A stretch of 64,000 nt of DNA from NCBI RefSeq assembly GCF_001278055.1, contig NZ_CP010802.1, positions 2,147,504 to 2,211,503 on the forward strand, in the 5' to 3' direction. The notes beneath the pieces were generated by a model, which was given only the letters and a program-made list of their open reading frames with translations, did not search any database and was not told the origin of the DNA. Within the stretch, counting starts at the first letter, position 1. Each line of letters begins with the position of its first letter. The position numbers were made by a program, and so were the translations under genes. Positions 27,117-36,111 of the stretch are shown here, piece by piece. The DNA is from Desulfuromonas soudanensis (lineage in GTDB: Bacteria > Desulfobacterota > Desulfuromonadia > Desulfuromonadales > WTL).

Positions 27117-27607
27117 TTCTCCCGGAAACCTCTTCATCCCATCTCCCCTTCCACCTCGTGCTCGTCGAGCCGGAAATCCCGCCGAACACCGGTAATATCG
27201 CCAGGCTCTGCGGTGCCACGGGGTCCGTTCTCCACCTGGTGGGGAAACTCGGCTTTTCCATCGACGACCGGCAGCTTAAAAGAGCCGGCCTCGACTACTG
27301 GGACGCGGTGGACATCCGCCGCGCGGAGAGCCTCGCGGAACTGGAAGCCGCCCATCCCGACGCCCGCTGGTGGTACACGTCCAAGAAGGCGGCCAAAACC
27401 CATGTCCAGGCCGATTTTCTCCCCGGTGACTTCATCGTCTTCGGCAAGGAGACCCGGGGTCTCCCGGAAGAACTCCTCGCCGCCCATCCGGATCGGGCGA
27501 TCCGCATTCCGATCTTCTCCCCCGTCGTCCGCAGCCTCAACCTCTCCACCGCTGCAGGGATCGTTCTTTACGAGGCGCTGCGCCAGAGCGGCCGGCTCGA
27601 CACCTGA
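27113..27607 (+). CDS. trmL: tRNA (cytidine/uridine-34 2'-O)-methyltransferase
   Basis: A 164-residue SPOUT methyltransferase. It has LVEPEIPPNTGNIARLC near 16, DFIVFGKETRGLPEELL near 105 and IPIFSPVVRSLNLSTAAGIVLYEALRQ at the end, where the knot binds AdoMet. It methylates the wobble ribose of tRNA-Leu isoacceptors in known cases. ATG 27113 is chosen over a longer frame because it overlaps the acyltransferase stop by four bases. Confidence 0.93.
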   Translation: MILPETSSSHLPFHLVLVEPEIPPNTGNIARLCGATGSVLHLVGKLGFSIDDRQLKRAGLDYWDAVDIRRAESLAELEAAHPDARWWYTSKKAAKTHVQADFLPGDFIVFGKETRGLPEELLAAHPDRAIRIPIFSPVVRSLNLSTAAGIVLYEALRQSGRLDT

Positions 27608-27650
27608 ACCTTGCCGGATCATAATTGAGTCCGAAAGGCTCCTGAAGGCA

Positions 27651-27680
27651 AAAAAGCCCCGGTCATGACCGGGGCTTTTT
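27651..27680. terminator. Bidirectional terminator between trmL and fadL2
   Basis: A perfect palindrome of AAAAAGCCCCGGTCA and its complement, with T runs on both strands. It serves both convergent genes. Confidence 0.95.
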
Positions 27681-27707
27681 TTATGCGGGGTATACGGTGA
27701 GAGTTTT

Positions 27708-29066
27708 CTAGAAGGAGCAGGTCAGCTGGCCGGAGAGGATGTCAACGGCGTTGTCGTAGCTGCCGAACAGGGAACCGCGGGAGAGGTCCTCCCCGGCAGC
27801 CGCTCTCATGACCTTGCTGTCACGGACAAAGAGATGGACGTAGGCGAGATCGAAACGAACATTTTCATTCAGCCGGTATCCGCCGCCGATGGCGGTCCAG
27901 AACCGGTCTTCACCGGGGATACGCGGCGTCCGGAAGGCGTCGGGAATCGGGGTCTCATCGTAGGCGAGGCCGAGGCGAAGAATCCAGGTTTCACCAGGGG
28001 TGAAGGAGGCGCCGATGGCGTAGCGCCAGTTGTCGTCCCAATTTTCCGTGGTAAGGCTCGGAGTTGCGGCAAGGGTGCCGTCGAACTGGATGAGGAGCTC
28101 GTCGAAGGAGCTCCAGTCGGTCCACATGACGTCCGCCATCACCGCCCAGGCCGGGGTGAGCTGGCTGAAAAACCCCAGGGAGGCGCTGGCCGGCAGTTCG
28201 ACCTTCCCCGAGATCCCCTGGGGGCTGAACCGGGCCAGGGCGGCCCCATCAAGACCGGCTCCTGCCAGAAACGCCTGATTCACCAGGGTGAAGCCGGCAT
28301 CTCCCTTGAGGGTGTGGAGAATCCTCGAACGGTAGGCCAGTCCGATGCGGGTCTGGTCGCTGATTTCGTAGAGGAGGCCGAGATTATAACCCGCCCCCCA
28401 GTCGTCGGCATTGAGATCGGCATAGACATCGGCATCGTGATTGGAAACCAGGGGGAGGAGCGCAGGGTTCCCCCCGCTCTGCTGAAAGGCCGCCAGACCG
28501 AAATCGACCATGCTGGTGAGCTGCACGTCGATGTACTGGGCGCTGACACCGGCGCCGAGGGAGAGGCGATCGGTGACCTTGAAGGCCAGGGAAGGATTGA
28601 TGTTGATCGTCTTGAGATCGGACTTGACGGCGTGGTAACGCCCGACCCAGTCGAAGGGATATTCGGTGGTCAGCCCGAAGGGAGCGGTAATTCCCAGGCC
28701 GAAGGCGAGTCTCCCCCCAGGGTTGACGCTGTGGAAGAGGTTGGGGACCAACCCGCTTTCCCCGCCGTCGCCGCCATTGCCGCCGCTGATATCGAGGCCG
28801 AGGGCGTTTCTCGCCTCCGTTTTCTGAAATTTGGCCGAGGGAGCCACGTAATGGAGGCCGGCAATGACCTGCTGCCCGGGAAGCAGGGTCATCCCCGCGG
28901 GGTTGTAGAAAATGGTTGTGGCATCCTGCGCCGAAGCGGTACTCCCGGCAAAGGCATTACCGAGGCCGGTGACGCTCTGCTCGATGAGGGCAAACCCGGC
29001 CCCCTGGGCAAGACCCGCCGTCGCCAGGGCCAACGCTACCGTCAGTACAACAAACCGAATACACAT
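27708..29066 (-). CDS. FadL/OmpP1-type outer-membrane fatty-acid transporter (copy 2)
   Basis: 452 residues. The signal peptide ends near AQGAG. The mature start GFALIEQSVTGLGNAFAG and FYNPAGMTLLPGQ match copy 1, as do the late motifs RLGLAYDETPIPD and RTPRIPGEDRFWTAIG. It is therefore a paralogue of the protein at 18112-19488. Its promoter lacks the ACGTAA operator, so it is probably expressed under other conditions or constitutively. The ligand may be a different hydrophobic compound. Confidence 0.9.
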   Translation of the reverse strand: MCIRFVVLTVALALATAGLAQGAGFALIEQSVTGLGNAFAGSTASAQDATTIFYNPAGMTLLPGQQVIAGLHYVAPSAKFQKTEARNALGLDISGGNGGDGGESGLVPNLFHSVNPGGRLAFGLGITAPFGLTTEYPFDWVGRYHAVKSDLKTININPSLAFKVTDRLSLGAGVSAQYIDVQLTSMVDFGLAAFQQSGGNPALLPLVSNHDADVYADLNADDWGAGYNLGLLYEISDQTRIGLAYRSRILHTLKGDAGFTLVNQAFLAGAGLDGAALARFSPQGISGKVELPASASLGFFSQLTPAWAVMADVMWTDWSSFDELLIQFDGTLAATPSLTTENWDDNWRYAIGASFTPGETWILRLGLAYDETPIPDAFRTPRIPGEDRFWTAIGGGYRLNENVRFDLAYVHLFVRDSKVMRAAAGEDLSRGSLFGSYDNAVDILSGQLTCSF

Positions 29067-29124
29067 GAGTCCCCCTTTTCAATGGTCAACTGCCCGATTA
29101 AAAGAGAATTCAACCGACTACTTC

Positions 29125-29152
29125 TCTATAACACAACAAATCCACCCTGCAA
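29125..29152 (-). promoter_or_regulatory. Probable promoter of fadL2
   Basis: TTGCAG (29152-29147), a 16-base spacer and TATAGA (29130-29125) on the minus strand, about 60 bases before the ATG. No TTACGTAA-like site is present. Confidence 0.45.
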
Positions 29153-29207
29153 GATTCTTTAAATAATTTCAGTCGTTTTCCTCTACTGGAACAACCTTCA
29201 CAAACAG

Positions 29208-29235
29208 AAAAAGGCGCCCTTCCGGACGCCTTTTT
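29208..29235. terminator. Terminator after hom
   Basis: AAAAAGGCG and CGCCTTTTT flank a 10-base loop that can pair further. The minus strand ends in a T run, which suits the end of the long housekeeping operon. Confidence 0.85.
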
Positions 29236-29260
29236 CCCTCTGCCTTGTCGCCTTGTCGTC

Positions 29261-30574
29261 CTAGGCGATTTCGCTTTCGATGCGTATGAAGAGACTCTTT
29301 TCCTTGACCACCGACAGGGCGTCGATCTCATCGAGGGCGGTGCGCACATTTTCCTCTTTGGCTTCGTGGGTCATGATGACGATGGGAACGGCTCCGCCTT
29401 CTTCCTGACGCTCCGGCTGAATCATGGAGGCGATGCTGATGTCATATCGGCCGAGAACCCCGGAAATCTGGGCCATGACGCCGGGCTTGTCCATGGCGGA
29501 AAAGCGAAGGAAATATTGACTGATAATTTCGGTCATCGGCTTGATTGGCAGAGTCTTGATGGTTCCGGGGCGGTAGGCCATGGCCGGGGTGCGCCCACGG
29601 GCTCCGGAGAGGATGTTGCGGGCGATGGCCATGACGTCCCCCATGACGGCACTGGCGGTCGCCTCCATTCCTGCTCCCCGACCAGAGAGCATCACCGGCC
29701 CGACAAAATCGCCGGAAAGACGGACGGCATTGAAAACCCCATCGACGTCGGCCAGGGGGTAGTTGTGCGGAATCATGGTCGGATGGACCCGGGCTTCGAT
29801 CTGCTCGCCGTCAAACTTGCCGATGGCCAGAAGCTTGATCTTGTAACCGAACTGCTTGGCGAACTGGATATCGAGAGCCGAGACGCTGCGGATCCCCTCG
29901 GTATAAATCTGCTCCAGGGAGATGCGTGTGCCGAAACAGAGGGAGATGAGAATGGCCAGCTTGTGGGCGGTATCGATCCCCTCGAGGTCAAAGGTCGGAT
30001 CGGCTTCGGCATACCCTTTGGCCTGGGCATCCCTGAGGACCGCGGAAAACTCGGCGTCTTCATTGGTCATCCGGGTCAGGATGTAGTTGCAGGTCCCGTT
30101 GAGGATGCCGAAAACGCTTTGGAATCCATTGGCGCAGAGGTTCTCCTTGATGGCGGAAATCACCGGGATGCCGCCGCCGACGGCCGCCTCGAACATCACC
30201 TCGACCCCTTTGGCCGCCGCTGCGGCCAGGATTTCTTCGCCGTGAACGGCCAGGAGGGCCTTGTTGGCGGTGACCACGTGTTTGCCCTGTGCGATGGCCT
30301 TCAGGACGAAGGTGCGGGCCGGCTCATAACCGCCGATCAGCTCGACGATCACGTCGATATCCGGGCTGGTCAGCAGATCATCGGCACGGGTGGTGAGAAT
30401 ACCGGCTTCGACGGTCACGCCGCGATCGGTGGTGATATCGAGATCGGCAATGCCGGCCAGCACCAGGCGAGCGCCGAGGCGATCCTCGATGAGGCGGGCA
30501 TTCTCCTGGAAAACCTTGACAGTTCCGGTCCCGATGGTTCCGAAACCGAGCAATCCAACCCTGATGTCCTTCAT
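29261..30574 (-). CDS. hom: Homoserine dehydrogenase with ACT domain
   Basis: 437 residues. The NAD(P) motif is VGLLGFGTIGTGTVK at about 6. ANKALLA lies near 103, GGGIPVI near 128, GILNGTCNYILT near 158, and the substrate segment is GYAEADPTFDLEGIDTAHKL near 191. A C-terminal ACT domain (about 350-430, FSAMDKPGVMAQISGVLG) is the usual threonine feedback site. It reduces aspartate semialdehyde to homoserine, feeding threonine and, through MetY, methionine. It ends the minus-strand series and is followed by a terminator. Confidence 0.95.
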   Translation of the reverse strand: MKDIRVGLLGFGTIGTGTVKVFQENARLIEDRLGARLVLAGIADLDITTDRGVTVEAGILTTRADDLLTSPDIDVIVELIGGYEPARTFVLKAIAQGKHVVTANKALLAVHGEEILAAAAAKGVEVMFEAAVGGGIPVISAIKENLCANGFQSVFGILNGTCNYILTRMTNEDAEFSAVLRDAQAKGYAEADPTFDLEGIDTAHKLAILISLCFGTRISLEQIYTEGIRSVSALDIQFAKQFGYKIKLLAIGKFDGEQIEARVHPTMIPHNYPLADVDGVFNAVRLSGDFVGPVMLSGRGAGMEATASAVMGDVMAIARNILSGARGRTPAMAYRPGTIKTLPIKPMTEIISQYFLRFSAMDKPGVMAQISGVLGRYDISIASMIQPERQEEGGAVPIVIMTHEAKEENVRTALDEIDALSVVKEKSLFIRIESEIA

Positions 30575-30610
30575 AGAAATCCCTTCTTCATGACTGGGTA
30601 TAAAATCTGG

Positions 30611-31126
30611 TCAGCGATCCTGCCCGACGGCGTCTCCGTGACGCCGGGGGAGTGGGTGGCTGATCCCCTTGTTTTCAATCGACAGCAGACATTCCGGCTC
30701 CTGGCCGTCACGAGCGGCGGCATTGGCCACAATCCTGGAGACCATGGACTCGACGGCCGTACTGTCCAGACCGGCGATAGGCGCCAGACACAGAGCCACC
30801 CGCTGGAAACCGGCCCGCAGGGACGCCTCAACCACGCCGCGGACGAGTTCCCCGTAGGTTTCGGGAACGAGATCCCGGCGGTTCCCTCCGCCGGCAAAGA
30901 GGATCCATTCGGAGCCGATCTTGCCGTTGCTGCGCACCAGTATCCGCTCGCCGACCCTGCCGACGGCCTTCCCGTGAAGGAGGAGTTCCGTCAGCAGGCT
31001 GTTGAGACGCCAGTCAAGAAGGGCGGCAGGTCCTCGCAGGGGGCGATCGTCCTCGAAGAAAAGCGCCGCAACCACCTCGCCTTCCATCCGATCGGCGGGG
31101 AGGTCAAGGATGCGTAACCTGGTCAT
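30611..31126 (-). CDS. Stand-alone leucyl aminopeptidase (M17) N-terminal-like domain
   Basis: 171 residues. DRPLRGPAALLDWRLNSLL and GSEWILFAGGG followed by VVEASLRAGFQRVALCLAP resemble the macro-like N-terminal domain of M17 aminopeptidases. The catalytic metal domain is absent, so no peptidase activity is expected. The start ATG 31126 overlaps the nusB stop in ATGA. It lies between nusB and hom, and its role is unknown. Confidence 0.7.
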   Translation of the reverse strand: MTRLRILDLPADRMEGEVVAALFFEDDRPLRGPAALLDWRLNSLLTELLLHGKAVGRVGERILVRSNGKIGSEWILFAGGGNRRDLVPETYGELVRGVVEASLRAGFQRVALCLAPIAGLDSTAVESMVSRIVANAAARDGQEPECLLSIENKGISHPLPRRHGDAVGQDR

Positions 31127-31593
31127 TGGGCCTGTTGCCTGCGGGTGCGGGAGATTTTATCAAGAATACCGTTGATAAAGGAGGGAGTATCCTTGGTTCC
31201 ATAGCGTTTGCCGATTTCGATGGCCTCGTTGATGACGACGCTTGTCGGCACATCCGGGTGGAAAAGGAGTTCGAAGGTGGCCAGACGCAGCAGCGACAGG
31301 TCGACCTTTGCCATCCGCTCGAGGGTCCAGTTGGTGGAGTATTCCTTGATCACGCCGTCGAGTTCGCTCAGGTTGGCGATAGCCCCCCGGGCCAGATCCT
31401 CGGTGAAGCGCCGTACATCGAGGGGGACCACTTCCGAGGTCTCATCGACGGCCTCCCCGAGGACGTCCTCGCGGAAACGGAAGTTGTTCCAGAAGTCCTC
31501 GAGGACGGACTCAACAGAAGCGTCGGTGTCCTGATAGGAATAAATGATTTTCAAGGCGAGTTCACGGCCGCGACGACGCATTCCCTTACTCAT
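31123..31593 (-). CDS. nusB: Transcription antitermination factor NusB
   Basis: 156 residues, all-helical. GRELALKIIYSYQ lies near the start. The NusB signatures are STNWTLERMAKVDLSLLRLATFEL near 92 and VINEAIEIGKRYGTKDTPSFINGILDKI near 122. It works with NusE to prevent early termination in rRNA operons. ATG 31593 is chosen; a TTG at 31602 is also in frame. It lies just after ribH, an order common in bacteria. Confidence 0.94.
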   Translation of the reverse strand: MSKGMRRRGRELALKIIYSYQDTDASVESVLEDFWNNFRFREDVLGEAVDETSEVVPLDVRRFTEDLARGAIANLSELDGVIKEYSTNWTLERMAKVDLSLLRLATFELLFHPDVPTSVVINEAIEIGKRYGTKDTPSFINGILDKISRTRRQQAQ

Positions 31594-31598
31594 CGACC

Positions 31599-32063
31599 TC
31601 AAAGCGCCTTAAAGAGGTTGGCCATCTCGATGGCACTGACGGCGGCATCGAATCCTTTGTTGCCGGCCTTGCTCCCGGCCCGCTCGATGGCCTGCTCGAG
31701 ATTGTCGGTGGTCAGGACGCCGAAGGAGATGGGTACTCCCGATTCGAGACTCACCGAGGCAATCCCCTTGGTGACTTCGGAGGCGACATAGTCAAAATGG
31801 GGGGTGGAGCCGCGGATCACGGCGCCGAGGCAGACCAGGGCGTCGTACCGTTTGGACTCGACCATCTTTTTGGCGGTCAGGGGGATTTCAAAGGCACCCG
31901 GCACCCGGACCACGTGAATATTCTCACGGTCGCCGCCATGGCGCACCAGGGCGTCTATCGCCCCCTCGACCAGACGGTCGCAGATGAAACTGTTGAAGCG
32001 GCTGACCACCAGACCGACCCTGAGGCCCTTGGCGTCGAGCTTTCCTTCGATAATTTTGGCCAT
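31599..32063 (-). CDS. ribH: 6,7-dimethyl-8-ribityllumazine synthase
   Basis: A 154-residue lumazine synthase. [17 protein letters not shown] lies near 19, [16 protein letters not shown] near 52, [23 protein letters not shown] near 80 with the active histidine, and FGVLTTDN near 113. It condenses the RibA/RibD product with the RibB product. It is part of the ribD-ribE-ribBA-ribH order. Confidence 0.96.
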   Translation of the reverse strand: MAKIIEGKLDAKGLRVGLVVSRFNSFICDRLVEGAIDALVRHGGDRENIHVVRVPGAFEIPLTAKKMVESKRYDALVCLGAVIRGSTPHFDYVASEVTKGIASVSLESGVPISFGVLTTDNLEQAIERAGSKAGNKGFDAAVSAIEMANLFKAL

Positions 32064-32140
32064 GTGCTTTACTCCCTGGATAAACGAAAACGCCAGCCGA
32101 CTGATTGCTTCAGGGGAAATCCCCTGGCACCGGTCGCCGA

Positions 32141-33346
32141 TCAGATATTTTCGAGCAGATGCCCCATTTTTTCCCGTTTGGTCGTCATATATCGACGGTT
32201 GGCTCCGGTGGTCGCCACCTCCAGAGGAACCCGTTCGACGATTTCCAGACCGTACCCCTCGAGACCGACGATTTTTTTCGGATTATTGGTCATCAGTCGG
32301 ATCTTGCGAACCCCGAGTTCCGTGAGGATCTGAGCGCCGATCCCGTAATCGCGCAGATCCGCCTTGAATCCGAGTACCTCGTTGGCCTCCACCGTGTCGT
32401 GCCCCTGGTCCTGCAGGGCATAGGCGCGCAGCTTGTTGACCAGGCCGATCCCCCGCCCTTCCTGGCGCATATAGAGAACCACGCCGTTTCCTTCACTGGC
32501 GATCTGCGCCATGGAGGCGTGGAGCTGCTCGCCGCAGTCGCAGCGCTGGGAACCGAAGACGTCGCCGGTGAGACATTCGGAGTGCACCCGCACCAGAACT
32601 GGCAGCTCGGAGTTGATGGTCCCCTTGACCAGGGCCATGTGCTGAGCCGAATCGACATCGTTTTCGTAGGCGATGGCGGTGAAGTCGCCGCCGAAGGTGG
32701 TCGGCAGCAGAGTCTCGGCGGCCCGCCGCACCAACAGTTCCTTGCGCATCCGGTAGGCGACAAGGTCGGCAATGGTGACAATCTTCAGGCCGTGTCGTTT
32801 GGCGAATACCGTCAGCTCGGGCATCCGCGCCATGGTGCCGTCGTCGTTCATGATTTCGCAGATGACGCCGGCCGGCTTGAGTCCCGCCAGCCGGGCCAGA
32901 TCGACCGATCCTTCGGTCTGTCCGGCACGGACCATCACTCCCCCCTTTTTTGCCCGCAGGGGAAAGACGTGACCGGGGCGGGCCAGATCGATGGCGCTGC
33001 TGTCGTCGTCGATGGCCACCTGAATGGTCCGGGCGCGGTCTGCGGCGGAAATCCCCGTGGTCACGCCGCGCCGGGCCTCGATCGATACAGTAAAGGCCGT
33101 CCCGAAGGAGGAACTGTTTTCCCGGACCATCAAGGGGAGCTGCAGATAATCGGCCCGCTCCTCGGTCAGGGAAATACAGATCAGGCCCCGTCCTTCCCGG
33201 GCCATGAAATTGATCGCTTCCGGGGTGACCAGCTCGGCGGCCATGGTCAGATCCCCCTCGTTTTCCCGGTCCTCGTCATCGACCAGGATGATCATTTTTC
33301 CCTGACGAATATCCTCGAGTGCTGCTTCAATCTTGGCCATCGGCAT
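32141..33346 (-). CDS. ribBA: Bifunctional DHBP synthase / GTP cyclohydrolase II
   Basis: 401 residues. The N-terminal RibB part has [14 protein letters not shown] near 21, [14 protein letters not shown] near 45 and [19 protein letters not shown] near 130. The C-terminal RibA part has [21 protein letters not shown] near 248 with the zinc cysteines, [11 protein letters not shown] near 292, and TNNPKKI near 350. It supplies both precursors of riboflavin. ATG 33346 or 33340 are both possible; GGGAG favours 33346. Confidence 0.96.
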   Translation of the reverse strand: MPMAKIEAALEDIRQGKMIILVDDEDRENEGDLTMAAELVTPEAINFMAREGRGLICISLTEERADYLQLPLMVRENSSSFGTAFTVSIEARRGVTTGISAADRARTIQVAIDDDSSAIDLARPGHVFPLRAKKGGVMVRAGQTEGSVDLARLAGLKPAGVICEIMNDDGTMARMPELTVFAKRHGLKIVTIADLVAYRMRKELLVRRAAETLLPTTFGGDFTAIAYENDVDSAQHMALVKGTINSELPVLVRVHSECLTGDVFGSQRCDCGEQLHASMAQIASEGNGVVLYMRQEGRGIGLVNKLRAYALQDQGHDTVEANEVLGFKADLRDYGIGAQILTELGVRKIRLMTNNPKKIVGLEGYGLEIVERVPLEVATTGANRRYMTTKREKMGHLLENI

Positions 33347-33379
33347 GCTTGTATACTCCCATTTTGACCCGAAACTATG

Positions 33380-34030
33380 TCACAGAAAGCCATGTTTGGC
33401 AAGAAAATCGAAATCGACGGGACTCCGCTGGGAGTCGGCGGAACGCCCGCCGAAAAGGCGCTCAACATACTTGCCGAGGATGTCGGTTTCGATATTGACC
33501 CGGTCCCCCGACCCCTTGTTCATGAGGGTGGTGCGGGAGAGGGTGTGAGGGATAACGGCCACGGAAAACCCTTCGTCGCTTACGGTATTGACCGTCAGGC
33601 TGATGCCGTCGATGGCCACCGAGCCCTTCGCCACCAGATAACGGTTGGACTCGGGGGGGAGGCGAAAGGCAAGGCGGATCGCATTGCCGTCCTGGTACCG
33701 TTCGGCGACGGTGGCCACGGCGTCCACGTGACCGGTGACGATGTGACCTCCGAGGCGGTCCGAGAGGCGCAGGGCGCGCTCGAGGTTGACGACCGAGCCG
33801 ATGGAAAGTTCGGAGAGGGTGGTGCACTGGACCGTCTCGGGGGAGACGTCGGCGGTGAAGGTTCCACCTCCGGAGGAGATCACGGTCAGGCAGATGCCAT
33901 TTACCGCGATGGAGTCGCCGAGGCGTATTTCATCCATGGGGATGGCCGTTGCCACGGTCAGCCGAACGCTGTCCGTCCCCTTGCGAAGGGCACGGATCTC
34001 ACCCAGGCCCTCGATCAGCCCTGTAAACAT
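33380..34030 (-). CDS. ribE: Riboflavin synthase alpha subunit
   Basis: 216 residues with the two homologous lumazine-binding barrels. MFTGLIEGLG opens the protein. DSIAVNGICLTV near 44 and GSVAIDGISLTVN near 142 are the paired motifs, and GGHIVTGHVDAVA lies near 93. It converts two lumazines to riboflavin. AGGTG precedes ATG 34030, and the gene overlaps the end of ribD by 16 bases. Confidence 0.95.
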   Translation of the reverse strand: MFTGLIEGLGEIRALRKGTDSVRLTVATAIPMDEIRLGDSIAVNGICLTVISSGGGTFTADVSPETVQCTTLSELSIGSVVNLERALRLSDRLGGHIVTGHVDAVATVAERYQDGNAIRLAFRLPPESNRYLVAKGSVAIDGISLTVNTVSDEGFSVAVIPHTLSRTTLMNKGSGDRVNIETDILGKYVERLFGGRSADSQRSPVDFDFLAKHGFL

Positions 34031-35121
34031 TTTCGCACCTCACCTTCCACGAGAATATCGTCTTCGAAACGGCTCACCCGGAGATGATCGAGTTCGACGG
34101 CGCCGTCCAGCAACCGGGCACCGGGACCGGCAAAGATCCCCCGACCGTCGTTACCGCCGAGAAGTTTGGGGGCAATAAAGATCATCACCCGGTCGACGAG
34201 GCCGGCCCTGAGAGCGGCGCCATTGAGGTGTGCTCCCCCCTCGAGAAGGATGGACTGCAATCCGCGGCGCCCGAGTTCGGCCATCATCGCCGCCAGGTCC
34301 ACCCCCCCCTCCCCTTCGGCGATCGTCAGGATTTCGGCACCCCGGGACGAAAGGGCATCGATCCGATTCTGCGGAGCCCTGGCGGTGGTGACGATCAGGG
34401 GCGGCGCCGAGGAGCCGTTCAACAGAGCGGCATCCTCGGGGATCTTCAGGGTACTGTCGACGACGATGCGCAGGGGATCCCGCCCCCCCTCGGGCAGACG
34501 GGTTGTCAGTTGGGGATTGTCGGACAGGACGGTGCCGATGCCGACCATGATCCCGTCGACCTGATCACGGAGATGATGGACCTGCAGGCGGCTGGAGGGG
34601 CTGGTAATCCACTGGGAATCGCCGATGGCAGTGGCGGTGAAACCGTCGAGGGTGATCGCTGATTTGAGGATGAGATAAGGAAGGCCGGTCACCACATGCT
34701 TGGCAAAAGGAGCGATCAGACGTCGGCACTCCTCTTCGAGGATGCCGACGATGACGGGAATACCGGCCGCCTCGATGCGGGCCCTGCCGCGCCCACAGAC
34801 CTTGGGGTTGGGATCGAGAGTACCGATGAAGACGCGTCCGATCCCGGCGGCGACCACCGCCTCGGCGCAGGGGCCGGTTCTCCCCTGGTGGGAGCAGGGT
34901 TCGAGGGTGACGTAGAGGTCGGACCCCCGGGCCAGTTCTCCTGCCTGGCGCAGGGCGAAGATCTCGGCGTGCGGCTCCCCCGCCGCCGGATGGAATCCCT
35001 CGCCGACGACCTCCCCCTCACGGACGATCACCGCTCCGACCGCAGGATTGGGCCGGGTTCGCCCCGCTCCCTGGCGGGCAAGATCCAGGGCCCTCTGCAT
35101 GTACTGTGCGGTCAAAGGCAT
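34015..35121 (-). CDS. ribD: Riboflavin deaminase/reductase
   Basis: 368 residues. The N-terminal zinc deaminase has GEPHAEIFAL near 48 and TLEPCSHQGRTGPCAEAV near 73. The C-terminal reductase has ILKSAITLDGFTATAIGDSQWI near 150 and ILLEGGAHLNGAALRAGLVD near 290. It performs the second and third steps of riboflavin synthesis. The start is uncertain: ATG 35121 best fits the GAGG site, with ATG 35124 and 35187 as options. No FMN riboswitch was recognised upstream, since the gene is embedded after nrdR. Confidence 0.93.
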   Translation of the reverse strand: MPLTAQYMQRALDLARQGAGRTRPNPAVGAVIVREGEVVGEGFHPAAGEPHAEIFALRQAGELARGSDLYVTLEPCSHQGRTGPCAEAVVAAGIGRVFIGTLDPNPKVCGRGRARIEAAGIPVIVGILEEECRRLIAPFAKHVVTGLPYLILKSAITLDGFTATAIGDSQWITSPSSRLQVHHLRDQVDGIMVGIGTVLSDNPQLTTRLPEGGRDPLRIVVDSTLKIPEDAALLNGSSAPPLIVTTARAPQNRIDALSSRGAEILTIAEGEGGVDLAAMMAELGRRGLQSILLEGGAHLNGAALRAGLVDRVMIFIAPKLLGGNDGRGIFAGPGARLLDGAVELDHLRVSRFEDDILVEGEVRKCLQG

Positions 35122-35170
35122 CATTCCTCGGTCACCCTGGCGTCGCGACGGAACCTCGGCGGAACGCCGA

Positions 35171-35638
35171 TCAGCCTCTGTCGCCATCCTTGGCGAGAAT
35201 TTCCTTGAGCTCGGCCATGAATTCGTTGATGTCCTTGAACTGGCGATAGACGGAAGCGAATCGGACGTAGGCGACCTCGTCGATATTTTTCAGGGCCTCC
35301 ATAACCGCCTGGCCGATGCGGCTGGAATCCATTTCCTTCTCGCCGCTCTCCTGCAGGGTGAGTTCGAGGCGATCGACGACCTTTTCAATGGTGGAGATGG
35401 ACACAGGACGTTTTTCACAGGCCCGCTGCATCCCGCCGATGATCTTCATCCGATCAAAGGATTCCCTTCGCCCGTCCTTCTTGACCACCAGAGGCAGGGT
35501 GTCCTCGACCCGTTCGTAGGTGGTGAAGCGCCGTTCACAGTCGACGCACTCACGGCGGCGGCGGATATTATTCCCTTCCTTGCCGAGGCGCGAATCGATG
35601 ACCTTGGTGTCGACAAAACCGCAGAATGGACATTTCAT
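35171..35638 (-). CDS. nrdR: Transcriptional repressor NrdR
   Basis: 155 residues. The N-terminal zinc ribbon MKCPFCG...[18 protein letters not shown] is followed by an ATP-cone domain ([19 protein letters not shown]). NrdR represses ribonucleotide reductase genes when dATP is bound. The start ATG 35638 overlaps the stop of the dCMP deaminase gene, and an AGAGGAG site precedes it. Confidence 0.97.
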   Translation of the reverse strand: MKCPFCGFVDTKVIDSRLGKEGNNIRRRRECVDCERRFTTYERVEDTLPLVVKKDGRRESFDRMKIIGGMQRACEKRPVSISTIEKVVDRLELTLQESGEKEMDSSRIGQAVMEALKNIDEVAYVRFASVYRQFKDINEFMAELKEILAKDGDRG

Positions 35639-36111
35639 GTCGTCTCCTCTCCTCCCCGACGGAGAATTTCATCGAAACTGAGGACTTCGATCCCCGACTC
35701 GGCGAGCATTTCCATCGACAGGGTATCGGGATACCCTTCGAAATAGACGATCCTCTCGACACCGGAGTTGATGATCATCTTCGTGCAGATAATGCAGGGG
35801 GAGTTGGTGCAGTAGAGTGTGGACCCGGCGATATTGGTGCCATGCTTGGCGGCCTGGATGATGGCGTTCTGCTCGGCATGCAGACCCCGGCAGAGCTCAT
35901 GGCGCTCGCCGGAGGGGACGCCGAGCTTCTGGCGCAGACAACCGACCTCGGAGCAATGGGTGATCCCCGAAGGGGTCCCATTGTAGCCGGTGGCGACGAT
36001 GTTCTTCCCCTTGACCATGACCGCCCCGACCTGGCGACGCAGACACGTCGAGCGTCTGGCCACCAGGCGGGCGATTTCCATGAAATATTCTTCCCAGGTC
36101 GGGCGCTTCAT
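35635..36111 (-). CDS. Deoxycytidylate deaminase (ComEB family)
   Basis: A 158-residue zinc deaminase. The motifs are [20 protein letters not shown] near 26, LHAEQNAI near 77 (histidine ligand and catalytic glutamate) and [11 protein letters not shown] near 101 (cysteine ligands). It turns dCMP into dUMP for thymidylate synthesis. Its place between glyA and nrdR groups one-carbon and deoxynucleotide supply. Confidence 0.94.
   Translation of the reverse strand: MKRPTWEEYFMEIARLVARRSTCLRRQVGAVMVKGKNIVATGYNGTPSGITHCSEVGCLRQKLGVPSGERHELCRGLHAEQNAIIQAAKHGTNIAGSTLYCTNSPCIICTKMIINSGVERIVYFEGYPDTLSMEMLAESGIEVLSFDEILRRGGEETT

Noticed and set aside
35122-35170. FMN riboswitch before ribD
   Set aside because: The gap to nrdR is too short and lacks the RFN core; the rib genes look co-transcribed from upstream.
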